Shown piece after piece: positions 17,699 to 26,415 of a DNA stretch of 43,070 nt. The notes under the pieces were generated by a model. That model was not told where the DNA came from. It saw only the letters and a list, made by a program, of their open reading frames with translations, and did no database searches. The position numbers and the translations under genes are program-made. Origin of the DNA: Pseudomonas syringae pv. cilantro (lineage in GTDB: Bacteria; Pseudomonadota; Gammaproteobacteria; Pseudomonadales; Pseudomonadaceae); the NCBI RefSeq assembly GCF_001293775.1, contig NZ_LGLN01000067.1:65180-108249 (forward strand). The letters run 5' to 3'. Within the stretch, counting starts at the first letter, position 1; each line of letters starts with the position of its first letter.

Positions 17699-18400
17699 TC
17701 ATTTGCACGACTTCATGTCGACCGGCCCTACAAATTCATTGCCGTGCCCCATCACGCACGCCACTCGCTGGTTACGCTGAAGCTCCCACGCCTGGGTCGG
17801 GTAGGTTTTGTCCCAGGCCTGATAGAGTTGCAGGTCCTGCCGGGACAGCCGCAGGTTGTAATGTTTGCTCATGTAAAAATAAGTCCGGGCAATCATGCCG
17901 CGAATCGACGGGCGAGGCATGACTTTCCTGGCCTTGAAGTCCACTTGCGTCAGGCACGAGCCGTATTGGCCTTTTTGCTCGGGAATCCAGCCATAACTGA
18001 AGTTGCTGCGATCACCATTGACCTCGCCGATGCTGGGCACCAGATTATGCAGGTCGGCTTCAGCGCGTTTGTAGACATCATCAGTCTTCGTGCAGTTCTT
18101 GCGGCCGCCTTTTTGCCAGCACTGACGCTGATGACCGATCTGCCAGGCCGGTACGATGTGTTCCCATTCGATACGGCTGGCGCGTTTGGCGTTCTTACGC
18201 GGAACATAGCCACAACCGGCCAGATCGACCCGTTTGCCGGTGTACTTGCAGCCACAATAGAATTCGGTGGATTGCGGCGCATACAGGCCCCAACCGACTT
18301 TCTTGGCTTCGCTGAAGGTGCGCGGAGCGTCGGCGTGTGCAGTAAATGAGGCGGTGATGAGCAGGGTGGTGCAGAGCAGAGCAGAAAATCCAGACTTCAT
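17699..18400 (-). CDS. endA: Endonuclease I (periplasmic DNase)
   Basis: A 233-residue secreted nuclease, close to E. coli EndA (235). A signal peptide (MKSGFSALLCTTLLITASFTAHA) would be cut after AHA near residue 23. The beta-beta-alpha-metal active site is present as IEWEHIVPAWQIG with the catalytic His, followed by ADLHNLVPSIGEVNGDRSNFSYG. Several Cys suggest disulphides. It starts 4 bases after the stop of the DUF1654-like gene, so both should be in one operon under the LexA box at 18675-18694. Confidence 0.93.
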   Translation of the reverse strand: MKSGFSALLCTTLLITASFTAHADAPRTFSEAKKVGWGLYAPQSTEFYCGCKYTGKRVDLAGCGYVPRKNAKRASRIEWEHIVPAWQIGHQRQCWQKGGRKNCTKTDDVYKRAEADLHNLVPSIGEVNGDRSNFSYGWIPEQKGQYGSCLTQVDFKARKVMPRPSIRGMIARTYFYMSKHYNLRLSRQDLQLYQAWDKTYPTQAWELQRNQRVACVMGHGNEFVGPVDMKSCK

Positions 18401-18404
18401 GCCG

Positions 18405-18656
18405 TCAGTCTTCCTTCGGCAACGTCCAGAATATTTGTACGCCACCGTCGTCGCGCCAGGCGAGGGTGACGTTATCGTTCTCGGCGATCTCTTCAAGGAG
18501 CTGCGCCCAGTCGTCCTCGGATTCGTCAGGCTGACGAAAAAGCAGGGCCGCCCTGGACTTCTGTGCAGTGGGCGAGTTGATGATCTTCTGCACCCGAATA
18601 CCCATACGTTCGTAAGGGCCCGGAGTGGAGGGGGTCGCTGCGGTTTGTTTTGCCAC
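18405..18656 (-). CDS. DUF1654-like small protein under SOS control
   Basis: An 83-residue cytoplasmic protein. The core YERMGIRVQKIINSPTAQKS, followed by DDWAQLLEEIAENDNVTLAWRDDGGVQIFW, matches my recollection of the Pseudomonas/phage DUF1654 family. No ATG fits the full domain; a GTG at 18656 with GGGA upstream is the best start, and the next ATG (18605) would cut the N terminus. A LexA box ends 18 bases upstream. It is followed closely by endA. The biochemical function of the family is unknown to me. Confidence 0.75.
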   Translation of the reverse strand: MAKQTAATPSTPGPYERMGIRVQKIINSPTAQKSRAALLFRQPDESEDDWAQLLEEIAENDNVTLAWRDDGGVQIFWTLPKED

Positions 18657-18674
18657 GGAAATGATCCCAGAGTC

Positions 18675-18694
18675 TGCTGTACGGGCATACAGTA
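18675..18694 (-). promoter_or_regulatory. LexA (SOS) box of the DUF1654-endA operon
   Basis: On the minus strand this reads TACTGTATGCCCGTACAGCA, with CTG-N10-CAG intact. The first ten bases are identical to the box at 15734-15753. It lies directly before the GTG start at 18656, overlapping the probable promoter. Confidence 0.8.
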
Positions 18695-18790
18695 TTTCAG
18701 AGTAGGATCTTTCGCAACATCTATGTAGGAAAAACGCCCGAAATGGCACACTATCTTGTCGAACAAAAACTGATGCTTCTGGAGTCGCGT

Positions 18791-19015
18791 ATGAATACCA
18801 AGTCACTGACTTTCCCGATGCTGGCCGCTGCCATCGTGCTGCTGGCAGGCTGTTCCACCCCCACGGTGGTTACCCTGCAGGACGGCACGCAGTACGTCAC
18901 CCAAGACATGCCCAAAACCAAAACGCGTGATGGTTTCTACGAGTTCGAGGATGTGTCGGGCAAGACGATCAGGATCAAAGCCGCTGAAGTGGCCACGGTC
19001 AAGCCTGAGGATTGA
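18791..19015 (+). CDS. YgdI/YgdR-type small lipoprotein, second copy
   Basis: A 74-residue lipoprotein with signal and lipobox LAGC (Cys at about residue 21) and the core TVVTLQDGTQYVTQDMPKTKTRDGFYEFEDVSGKTIRIKAAEV. GGAG six bases before 18791 fixes the start; an in-frame ATG at 18743 has no good site. It has the same length and clear similarity to the protein encoded at 6714-6938, so the two are paralogues. Confidence 0.9.
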   Translation: MNTKSLTFPMLAAAIVLLAGCSTPTVVTLQDGTQYVTQDMPKTKTRDGFYEFEDVSGKTIRIKAAEVATVKPED

Positions 19016-19026
19016 TCGAAAGCCCT

Positions 19027-19055
19027 TCCGGGAGCGAGCAGACTTGCTCCCGAAA
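19027..19055. repeat. REP-like palindrome or weak terminator after the lipoprotein gene
   Basis: CGGGAGC (19029-19035) and GCTCCCG (19046-19052) form a stem with a loop of about ten bases. The sequence GGGAGCGAGC resembles the extragenic REP palindromes common in fluorescent pseudomonads. There is no T run, so a REP-type element is at least as likely as a true terminator. Confidence 0.5.
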
Positions 19056-19102
19056 GGCGTGCGTATGAACGATCACAGCACACAGATTTCACCTCCAGCT
19101 GA

Positions 19103-19153
19103 TTGACAAACCTGACAGCTTTTTCCATAGTTCGCTCCTCGCAAACGTTTGCG
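19103..19153 (+). promoter_or_regulatory. Ribose operon promoter and LacI-type operator
   Basis: TTGACA (19103-19108) and CATAGT (19126-19131) are 17 bases apart. Just past the expected start of transcription is the perfect 14-bp palindrome CGCAAACGTTTGCG (19140-19153), with the central CG typical of LacI/GalR-family operators. RbsR, encoded at 22780, is the natural ligand; binding there would block transcription of rbsBACRKD. Confidence 0.85.
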
Positions 19154-19220
19154 CGTCGATGCTCCGCATCGAACCTGCGTCGTTCGCCCGAACAATAATC
19201 ACAAGATCGGAGATGAACTC

Positions 19221-20180
19221 ATGAAGCTGCCATTTGCTGGACTCCTTCTCGCTGTCGCCATGTTTGCTGCCGTTACGGCAGTCATGCCCCTCTCTGCTGC
19301 AGTTGCCCAGACCCCGGAAAAACCCAAAGTTGCGCTGGTCATGAAATCTCTGGCCAACGAATTCTTCCTGACCATGGAAGATGGCGCCAAGGCCTATCAG
19401 AAAGAACACGCCAACGAATTCGACCTGGTCTCCAACGGTATCAAGGACGAGTCCGACACCTCGGCGCAGATTCGGATCGTCGAGCAGATGATCGTGTCCA
19501 GGGTCGATGCGCTGGTGATCGCGCCTGCTGACTCGAAAGCGCTCGTGCCGGTGCTCAAAAAAGCCACCGACGCCGGGATCAAGGTCGTCAACATCGACAA
19601 CCAGCTCGATCCCGATGTGCTCAAAAGCAAAAACCTGCAAATCCCGTTCGTAGGGCCTGACAACCGCAAGGGTGCTGAGCTGGTAGGCGACTATCTGGCC
19701 AGTCAGCTCAACGCTGGCGACGAAGTGGGCATCATCGAAGGTGTGTCGACCACCACCAATGCGCAGCAGCGCACCGCCGGGTTCAAGGACGCCATGGACA
19801 AGGCGCAAATGAAGGTCGTGTCCACGCAGTCCGGCAACTGGGAAATCGACAAGGGCAATGCCGTGGCGTCGGCGATGCTCAATGAATACCCGAACCTGAA
19901 AGCACTGCTGGCCGGCAACGACAGCATGGCGCTGGGTGCCGTTTCTGCAGTGCGCGCGGCGGGCAAGGCCGGCAAGGTCATGGTGGTGGGTTACGACAAC
20001 ATCAATGCGATCAAGCCGATGCTCAAAGATGGCCGTGTTCTGGCCACGGCTGACCAGTACGCAGCCAAACAGGCAGTCTTCGGCATTGAAGCTGCGCTGA
20101 AAGCGGTCAAGGGTGAAAAGGTCGATACCAACGAAAAAGGCGTTATCGAAACGCCAGTAGAACTCGTTACCAAACCCTGA
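19221..20180 (+). CDS. rbsB: Ribose ABC transporter, periplasmic binding protein
   Basis: A 319-residue periplasmic protein capturing D-ribose for the RbsAC transporter. A signal peptide ends around AAVAQ (residue 33). The type I sugar-binding fold follows: VALVMKSLANEFFLTMEDGA, APADSKALVPVLKKA, GYDNINAIKPML. GGAG eight bases before 19221 sets the start; an upstream in-frame ATG at 19149 would lie past the operator without a ribosome site. It is the first gene of the ribose operon and is followed by a strong hairpin. Confidence 0.95.
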   Translation: MKLPFAGLLLAVAMFAAVTAVMPLSAAVAQTPEKPKVALVMKSLANEFFLTMEDGAKAYQKEHANEFDLVSNGIKDESDTSAQIRIVEQMIVSRVDALVIAPADSKALVPVLKKATDAGIKVVNIDNQLDPDVLKSKNLQIPFVGPDNRKGAELVGDYLASQLNAGDEVGIIEGVSTTTNAQQRTAGFKDAMDKAQMKVVSTQSGNWEIDKGNAVASAMLNEYPNLKALLAGNDSMALGAVSAVRAAGKAGKVMVVGYDNINAIKPMLKDGRVLATADQYAAKQAVFGIEAALKAVKGEKVDTNEKGVIETPVELVTKP

Positions 20181-20197
20181 TCCACGCTGAGTGAAAA

Positions 20198-20224
20198 AGC
20201 GCCCGTCCGCAGAGGACGGGCGCT
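20198..20224 (+). promoter_or_regulatory. Intercistronic hairpin between rbsB and rbsA
   Basis: AGCGCCCGTCC (20198-20208) and GGACGGGCGCT (20214-20224) make a perfect 11-bp stem with a 5-base loop, ending four bases before the rbsA start region. No T run follows on the plus strand. Such structures usually protect the 3' end of the binding-protein message and reduce read-through, giving more RbsB than RbsA/C. Confidence 0.75.
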
Positions 20225-20235
20225 GGGAGAAATGT

Positions 20236-21789
20236 ATGTCAGCGTCTGCTCAGACAGCTGTCCTTTCGGTCAGTGGCATTGGCAAAACCTACGCTCAACC
20301 CGTGCTTGGCGATGTCGACCTGACGTTGATGCGTGGTGAAGTGCTGGCCCTGACCGGGGAAAACGGTGCCGGTAAAAGCACTTTGTCGAAAATCATCGGC
20401 GGGCTGGTTACGCCCACTACCGGACACATGGAATTTCAGGGCCAGCCTTATCAGCCTGCCAGTCGCACGCAGGCGGAAAAGCTCGGCATTCGCATGGTCA
20501 TGCAGGAGCTGAACCTGCTGCCGACGCTGACCGTTGCCGAAAACCTGTTCCTCGACGATCTGCCACGCAGGGCTGGCTGGATCGACCGCAAGCGCCTTCG
20601 TGAAAATGCGATCAAGGCCATGGCTCAAGTGGGGCTGGACGCCATCGATCCCGACACGCTGGTCGGTGAACTGGGGATCGGCCATCAGCAGATGGTCGAG
20701 ATCGCCCGCAATCTGGTCGGCGACTGTCACGTGCTGATCCTCGACGAACCCACTGCCATGCTGACCTCGCGCGAAGTTGAAATGCTGTTCGAGCAGATCA
20801 CACGCTTGCAGGCACGTGGCGTCTCGATCATCTACATTTCTCACCGGCTTGAAGAAATTGCCCGGGTGTCTCAGCGCATCGCCGTGCTGCGTGATGGCAA
20901 GTTGGTGTGCGTTGAACCGATTTCCCGCTACAGCAGCGAGCAACTGGTCACCCTGATGGTTGGCCGGGAGCTGGGCGAGCACATGGACATGGGCGCTCGC
21001 CAGATCGGTGAAGTGGCGCTGTCGGTCAAAGGGCTCAGCCGCGCAGGCAAGGTTCAGGATGTTTCGTTCGACGTACGGCGCGGCGAGATCTTCGGTATTT
21101 CCGGGCTGATCGGTGCCGGGCGAACCGAATTGCTGCGCCTGATTTATGGTGCAGACAGCGCCGACAGTGGGGTCATCGAAGTCGGTCAGCCGCTGCAAGC
21201 CGTTACCGTCCGTTCGCCTGCCGATGCGGTAGCGCATGGCATCGCCCTGATCACCGAAGACCGCAAGAGCGAAGGGCTGCTGATGTCACAATCGATCAGC
21301 GCCAACATCGCGTTGGGCAACATGCATTCCATCGCCAAAGCCGGTGTGGTCAACGCTGATCTGGAGCTGGAACTGGCAGAGCGCCAAGTGGCGGCCATGC
21401 GCATTCGCAGCTCGAGTCCGACTCAGCTGGTGTCCGAGCTTTCCGGCGGCAATCAGCAGAAAGTGGTAATCGGACGCTGGCTGGAGCGCGATTGCCCGGT
21501 CATGCTGTTCGACGAGCCGACCCGAGGCATCGACGTCGGCGCCAAATTCGATATCTACGCGCTGCTGGCCGAATTGACCCGTCAGGGCAGGGCGTTGGTG
21601 GTGGTGTCCAGTGATCTGCGCGAATTGATGTTGATCTGTGACCGGATTGGCGTGCTGTCAGCCGGACGTTTGATCGATACCTTCGAGCGCGACAGTTGGA
21701 CCCAGGACCAATTGCTGGCCGCTGCCTTTGCCGGTTACCAGAAACGTGATGCGCTGCTCAATGATGCTGCGCCCAGGAACGACTCATGA
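20236..21789 (+). CDS. rbsA: Ribose ABC transporter, duplicated ATPase subunit
   Basis: A 517-residue cytoplasmic ATPase with two tandem ABC domains. The first has Walker A GENGAGKST and Walker B LILDEPT; the second has the family's degenerate P-loop ISGLIGAGRTELLR, a signature LSGGNQQKVVIGRWL and MLFDEPTRGID. The start at 20236 has GGGAGA; the frame reads back to 20191 through the hairpin. It overlaps rbsC by four bases (ATGA). Powers ribose import with RbsC. Confidence 0.95.
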   Translation: MSASAQTAVLSVSGIGKTYAQPVLGDVDLTLMRGEVLALTGENGAGKSTLSKIIGGLVTPTTGHMEFQGQPYQPASRTQAEKLGIRMVMQELNLLPTLTVAENLFLDDLPRRAGWIDRKRLRENAIKAMAQVGLDAIDPDTLVGELGIGHQQMVEIARNLVGDCHVLILDEPTAMLTSREVEMLFEQITRLQARGVSIIYISHRLEEIARVSQRIAVLRDGKLVCVEPISRYSSEQLVTLMVGRELGEHMDMGARQIGEVALSVKGLSRAGKVQDVSFDVRRGEIFGISGLIGAGRTELLRLIYGADSADSGVIEVGQPLQAVTVRSPADAVAHGIALITEDRKSEGLLMSQSISANIALGNMHSIAKAGVVNADLELELAERQVAAMRIRSSSPTQLVSELSGGNQQKVVIGRWLERDCPVMLFDEPTRGIDVGAKFDIYALLAELTRQGRALVVVSSDLRELMLICDRIGVLSAGRLIDTFERDSWTQDQLLAAAFAGYQKRDALLNDAAPRNDS

Positions 21790-22778
21790 AAAATACGCCT
21801 TCTCCGACGCTGGCCGTGCCGTCCCGCCGCAGCGCCAACTACTTCGGCCTCGGCACCTATATCGGGCTGGCAGGTGCACTGCTGGTCATGATTGTGCTGT
21901 TTTCATTGCTCAGTGATCACTTCCTGTCCTATCAAACGTTCAGCATGCTGGCCAACCAGATCCCCGACCTGATGGTGCTGTCGGTCGGCATGACGCTGAT
22001 TCTGATCATCGGCGGTATCGACCTGTCAGTCGGGTCGGTACTGGCGCTGGCCGCTTCGGCTGTCAGCGTGGCCATTCTCGGTTGGGGCTGGAGCGTGTTT
22101 CCGGCTGCACTGCTGGGCATCGCCTGTGCCACGCTGGCCGGTACGATCACCGGTTCCATCACTGTGGCCTGGCGTATTCCATCGTTCATCGTCTCTCTCG
22201 GTGTGCTGGAGATGGCGCGTGGCGCGGCCTACCAGATGACCAACTCGCGTACCGCCTATATCGGCGATTCGTTTGCCTGGCTGTCCAACCCGATTGCGTT
22301 CGGTATCTCGCCTTCCTTCATCATTGCGCTGCTGGTGATCTTCATTGCCCAGGCGGTACTGACGCGCACGGTGTTCGGTCGTTACCTGATCGGCATCGGC
22401 ACCAACGAAGAGGCGGTGCGTCTGGCGGGCATCAACCCCAAGCCGTACAAGATTCTGGTTTTTTCGCTGATGGGCATGCTGGCCGGTGTGGCGGCGCTGT
22501 TCCAGATCTCGCGTCTGGAAGCCGCTGATCCGAACGCCGGTGCAGGTCTGGAATTGCAGGTCATCGCTGCGGTAGTGATCGGTGGCACCAGCCTGATGGG
22601 CGGGCGCGGTTCGATCATCAGCACCTTCTTCGGTGTGCTGATTATCTCGGTGCTCGCGGCAGGTCTGGCGCAGATCGGTGCGACCGAGCCCACCAAACGC
22701 ATCATCACCGGTGCGGTGATTGTGATCGCGGTGGTGCTTGACACCTACCGCAGTCACCGGGCGCGGCGCCAGGGCTGA
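21786..22778 (+). CDS. rbsC: Ribose ABC transporter, permease
   Basis: A 330-residue inner-membrane permease of the BPD_transp_2 type with about ten hydrophobic segments. IIGGIDLSVGSVLALAA and GRYLIGIGTNEEAVRLAGI (ABC-contact loop) are family landmarks, as is VIGGTSLMGGRGS near the C terminus. It forms the membrane channel for RbsA and RbsB. The start overlaps rbsA by four bases and the stop is one base before rbsR. Confidence 0.95.
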   Translation: MKNTPSPTLAVPSRRSANYFGLGTYIGLAGALLVMIVLFSLLSDHFLSYQTFSMLANQIPDLMVLSVGMTLILIIGGIDLSVGSVLALAASAVSVAILGWGWSVFPAALLGIACATLAGTITGSITVAWRIPSFIVSLGVLEMARGAAYQMTNSRTAYIGDSFAWLSNPIAFGISPSFIIALLVIFIAQAVLTRTVFGRYLIGIGTNEEAVRLAGINPKPYKILVFSLMGMLAGVAALFQISRLEAADPNAGAGLELQVIAAVVIGGTSLMGGRGSIISTFFGVLIISVLAAGLAQIGATEPTKRIITGAVIVIAVVLDTYRSHRARRQG

Positions 22779-22779
22779 T

Positions 22780-23796
22780 ATGGCAACCATCAAGGACGTC
22801 GCGGCACTGGCGGGGATTTCCTATACCACGGTTTCCCACGTGCTGAACAAGACCCGGCCGGTCAGCGAACCGGTCCGGCTCAAGGTCGAAGCGGCCATTG
22901 CGCAGCTGGATTACGTTCCCAGTGCGGTTGCGCGGTCGCTCAAGGCCAAGACCACCTCCACCATTGGCCTGTTGATTCCCAATGGCATGAACCCGTACTT
23001 CGCCGAGCTGGCGAGGGGTATCGAGGATTACTGCGAGCGTAACGGCTTTTGCGTGATCCTCTGCAATTCCGATGACAACCCGGAGAAACAGCGTGGCTAT
23101 CTGCGTGTGTTGCTGGAAAAGCGCGTAGACGGTCTTATTGTCTCTTCGGTGGGTGGCGATGCCGGTATTGCAGGCGGTCTTGCCGATGTACGCACGCCAA
23201 TGGTGATCGTCGACCGCGAGCTGGACGGCATCGACGCCGATATGGTTCGTATCGACCACGAGCAGGGCGCCTGGCTGGCGACCCGGCATCTGCTGGCGCT
23301 GGGGCATCTGCACATTGCCTGCATCGGCGGGCCGCGCAAAAGTACGGTGGCCGAAATGCGCCTGGCGGGCTATCGGCGCGCGATGCAGGACTCATCTGTC
23401 GAGGTCGGTACCGAGTGGGCGCTGCACAGCGAATTCACCAGCTCTGCCGGTTACGAGGCGGCGTGCCAGCTACTGGCCGGGCATCCGCCGACCGCGATTT
23501 TTGCCGGCAACGACGTCATTGCCATCGGTGTGTTGCGGGCCGCCGCCGAGCGCTCGATTTGCGTGCCTCAAGACCTTTCGGTCATCGGTTTCGATGATAT
23601 CCAGATGAGTCGCTACGTTTATCCGGCGTTGACCACCGTGGGGCAGTCGATCACGCAACTGGGTGAAACCGCCGCTGAAATGCTGTTAAGCAGAATCGCT
23701 GCACCTCATGCCGGTCCTGTCGAAAAGCGACTCGTGACGCCCTGCGTCGTGGTGCGCGAGTCCACGGCAGCGCCGCACACTTTGTCCAACGAATGA
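22780..23796 (+). CDS. rbsR: LacI-family ribose operon repressor
   Basis: A 338-residue regulator with the N-terminal helix-turn-helix and hinge MATIKDVAALAGISYTTVSH through YVPSAVARSLK, then a periplasmic-binding-protein-like effector domain (IGLLIPNGMNPYFAELARGIED; IGFDDIQMSRYVYPALTTV). The start at 22780 follows the rbsC stop by one base; upstream frame extension is non-family. Presumably binds the palindrome at 19140-19153 and is released by ribose or a derivative. Confidence 0.94.
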   Translation: MATIKDVAALAGISYTTVSHVLNKTRPVSEPVRLKVEAAIAQLDYVPSAVARSLKAKTTSTIGLLIPNGMNPYFAELARGIEDYCERNGFCVILCNSDDNPEKQRGYLRVLLEKRVDGLIVSSVGGDAGIAGGLADVRTPMVIVDRELDGIDADMVRIDHEQGAWLATRHLLALGHLHIACIGGPRKSTVAEMRLAGYRRAMQDSSVEVGTEWALHSEFTSSAGYEAACQLLAGHPPTAIFAGNDVIAIGVLRAAAERSICVPQDLSVIGFDDIQMSRYVYPALTTVGQSITQLGETAAEMLLSRIAAPHAGPVEKRLVTPCVVVRESTAAPHTLSNE

Positions 23797-23826
23797 CGCG
23801 CACGCACAGCAACGGATCAATAAGCC

Positions 23827-24747
23827 ATGCAAGCAAAAATAGTGATAGTGGGCAGTCTGAACATGGACCTGGTCATCCGCGCCCAGCGTTTGCCGCGCCC
23901 AGGTGAAACGCTCAACGGCGAAACCTTCGATACCGTGCCCGGCGGCAAGGGCGCCAATCAGGCGGTGGCCGCAGCGCGCCTCGGTGCCAGTGTGGCGATG
24001 ATCGGCTGCGTGGGAGCTGATGCGTATGGCGAGCAATTGCGTGACGCGTTGCTGGCCGAGCGCATCGACTGCCAGGCGGTGACCGTCGTTGAGGGCGTGC
24101 CCACCGGAATCGCTTCGATCGTGGTCGACGCCAACAGTCAGAACGCGATCGTCATCGTTGCCGGTGGCAATGGCCGGCTCGATGCGGCCCTGATCGATCG
24201 TTTCGATGCGCTGCTGGCCGGCTCCGAGATCGTCATCTGCCAGCTGGAAGTGCCGACCGAGACGGTTTTTCACACCCTGGCTCGTGCCCATGCGCTGGGC
24301 AAGACCGTCATTCTCAATCCGGCCCCGGCCAGCGCACCGTTACCGGCAAACTGGTACGGCCTGATCGACTACCTGATTCCCAACGAGAGCGAGGCACAGA
24401 CCCTCACCGGCGTCAGCGTCGACTCATCGGCCTCGGCTGAGCAAGCGGCGGCTGCGATGCTGGCAGCGGGCGCGCGCAACGTCATTATCACCCTGGGCGA
24501 GCGCGGAACCCTGTTCGCCAATGCCGCTGGCGTGGAACATATTGCCGCGCGTCGTGTACAAGCCGTGGACACCACCGCCGCAGGTGATACCTTTGTCGGC
24601 GGTTTTGCGGCGGCGCTTGCCGCAGGGCAGGGCGAGTCCGAGGCGATTCGCTTCGGTCAGGCTGCTGCAGCCATCTCCGTTACCCGTGCCGGTGCCCAGC
24701 CGTCCATCCCGACGTTCGAGGAAGTAAAGGAATTCAATTCGTTATGA
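23827..24747 (+). CDS. rbsK: Ribokinase
   Basis: A 306-residue cytoplasmic PfkB-family kinase making ribose 5-phosphate from ribose and ATP. The substrate motif [16 protein letters not shown] is at about residues 39-54 and the catalytic PfkB signature [19 protein letters not shown] (with the base Asp in AAGD) is near 247-265. Length is normal. It overlaps rbsD by four bases. Confidence 0.95.
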   Translation: MQAKIVIVGSLNMDLVIRAQRLPRPGETLNGETFDTVPGGKGANQAVAAARLGASVAMIGCVGADAYGEQLRDALLAERIDCQAVTVVEGVPTGIASIVVDANSQNAIVIVAGGNGRLDAALIDRFDALLAGSEIVICQLEVPTETVFHTLARAHALGKTVILNPAPASAPLPANWYGLIDYLIPNESEAQTLTGVSVDSSASAEQAAAAMLAAGARNVIITLGERGTLFANAAGVEHIAARRVQAVDTTAAGDTFVGGFAAALAAGQGESEAIRFGQAAAAISVTRAGAQPSIPTFEEVKEFNSL

Positions 24748-25148
24748 AAAAAACACCGCTACTCAATATCGCCATCTCCCGCGTGATCGCCTCGCTGGGG
24801 CATGGTGACATCCTGATGATTGTCGACGCCGGGATGCCGGTGCCGGCCGGGGTCGAACTGATCGATCTGGCGCTGACCCGCGGTGTGCCGGATTTCGTCA
24901 GTGTGCTGGATGTCGTGCTGAGCGAAATGCAGGTTGAAAGCCACGTACTGGCCAGCGAGATGGCTGAGGTCAAACCGCCTGCCTTGCAGGTCATCGAGGG
25001 TCTGAATCTCGACGATCAGCTGGGTCAGCAGCGCTGGATGAGTCACGAAGATCTCAAGGTCTTGAGCCGTCAGGCCAAGGCGATTATCCGCACCGGAGAG
25101 TGCCAGCCTTACAGCAATGTGGCGCTGGTGGCCGGGGTGGTGTTCTAG
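24744..25148 (+). CDS. rbsD: D-ribose pyranase
   Basis: A 134-residue decameric sugar mutarotase converting beta-pyranose to beta-furanose ribose, the form ribokinase uses. The catalytic His lies in SLGHGD (about residue 20) and the C terminus has the active-site segment [18 protein letters not shown]. The normal length for RbsD is about 132-139. Coupled to rbsK by an ATGA overlap. Confidence 0.95.
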   Translation: MKKTPLLNIAISRVIASLGHGDILMIVDAGMPVPAGVELIDLALTRGVPDFVSVLDVVLSEMQVESHVLASEMAEVKPPALQVIEGLNLDDQLGQQRWMSHEDLKVLSRQAKAIIRTGECQPYSNVALVAGVVF

Positions 25149-25171
25149 CTCGTTAAGAAAGGGAGTTTCAT

Positions 25172-26197
25172 ATGACATTGATACAGTTTTCCAGACAACT
25201 CATCCGGGGAGCACTGCTCTTGTCCATTCTTGGCACGGCTGCCGTTCAGGCTGCCGAAAAGCGTGACCTGATCATCGACACCGACCCGGGCGCAGACGAC
25301 GTCGTCGCATTGCTGCTGGCGCTGGCTTCTCCGGAAGAGCTGAACGTCATGGCCATCACTACCGTGGCTGGCAACGTGCGCCTCGACAAGACCTCGCGCA
25401 ACGCCCGACTGGCGCGCGAGTGGGCGGGTCGTGAAGAAGTGCCGGTGTATGCCGGTGCGCCCAAGCCGCTGGTGCGCACGCCGATTTACGCCGAAAACGT
25501 TCATGGTAAGGAAGGTCTGCCGGGTGTGCCGATCCACGAGCCGGCCAAAGGTCTGGCCGAAGGCAATGCAGTCGACTACCTGATCCGCACGCTGAGCAAG
25601 GCCAAGCCGCACAGCATCACCATCGCCATGCTCGGTCCGCAGACCAACCTCGCGTTGGCGCTGGTGCAGGCCCCGGAAATCACTCAGGGCATCAAGGAAG
25701 TGGTGGTCATGGGGGGCGCGCATTTCAATGGCGGCAACATCACGCCGGTCGCCGAATTCAACCTGTTCGCCGATCCGCATGCTGCGCAGATCGTGTTGGG
25801 CAGTGGCGTCAAGCTGACCTACGTGCCGCTGGACGTTACCCACAAGATCCTCACCAGTGAACAGCGCCTCAAGCAGATCGGCGCCTTGAACAACAACGCA
25901 GGCAAGCTGGTGGACGGGATTCTCAACGAGTACGTCAAAGTGGACATGGAGCATTACGGCTTGCCGGGTGGGCCGGTGCACGACGCCAGCGTCATTGCCT
26001 GGTTGCTCAAGCCAGAACTGTTCAGCGGTCGGCAGATCAATGTCGCGGTCGACACCCGTGAAGGTATCGGTTTCGGTCAGACCGTCGCCGACTGGCGCGG
26101 CACGCTCAAGCAGCCGCAGAATGTCTTCTGGGTTGAAAATGGCGACGCTCAGGGATTCTTCGATCTGCTGACCGAGCGTCTGGCACGCCTGAAGTGA
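25172..26197 (+). CDS. Secreted nucleoside hydrolase (IUNH family)
   Basis: A 341-residue enzyme splitting nucleosides into base and ribose. The Ca-binding signature DTDPGADD lies at about residues 34-41, with GGAHFNGGNITPVAEFNLFADPHAA around 185-209 (family NxxxEFNxxxDP). Unlike the cytoplasmic E. coli enzymes it begins with a signal peptide (cut near AVQAAEK), so it should act in the periplasm. GGGAG precedes the start, and it lies 23 bases after rbsD in the same direction. Released ribose could be taken up by RbsBAC. Confidence 0.92.
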   Translation: MTLIQFSRQLIRGALLLSILGTAAVQAAEKRDLIIDTDPGADDVVALLLALASPEELNVMAITTVAGNVRLDKTSRNARLAREWAGREEVPVYAGAPKPLVRTPIYAENVHGKEGLPGVPIHEPAKGLAEGNAVDYLIRTLSKAKPHSITIAMLGPQTNLALALVQAPEITQGIKEVVVMGGAHFNGGNITPVAEFNLFADPHAAQIVLGSGVKLTYVPLDVTHKILTSEQRLKQIGALNNNAGKLVDGILNEYVKVDMEHYGLPGGPVHDASVIAWLLKPELFSGRQINVAVDTREGIGFGQTVADWRGTLKQPQNVFWVENGDAQGFFDLLTERLARLK

Positions 26198-26220
26198 TCA
26201 TATGGCCTTGATCCGGAGCA

Positions 26221-26415
26221 TCAGGCAGGCAGTCTGGCTGGCGTATACCGGCTGAGCACCTGGCTGATGAAGGTGCGGGCACCGTCGGTGCCCAGCTCCT
26301 TGATCAGCAGATCAACGGCAATGATCATCAACTCTTCCGGGTTTGCCGGGCTGTGCGAGCAATGGCCCTGAGGCCATTTGGCCTTGATATCTGCTTCGAT
26401 GGCGATGGCTGTCAT
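26221..26415 (-). CDS. Small hypothetical protein
   Basis: A 64-residue protein beginning MTAIAIEADIKAKWPQGHCSH and rich in predicted helix (MIIAVDLLIKELGTDGARTFISQVLSRY). I chose the ATG at 26415 because GGAG stands six bases upstream; in-frame ATGs at 26442, 26475 and 26487 lack such a site. Convergent with the nucleoside hydrolase gene. No recognised family, signal or membrane segment. Confidence 0.6.
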   Translation of the reverse strand: MTAIAIEADIKAKWPQGHCSHSPANPEELMIIAVDLLIKELGTDGARTFISQVLSRYTPARLPA

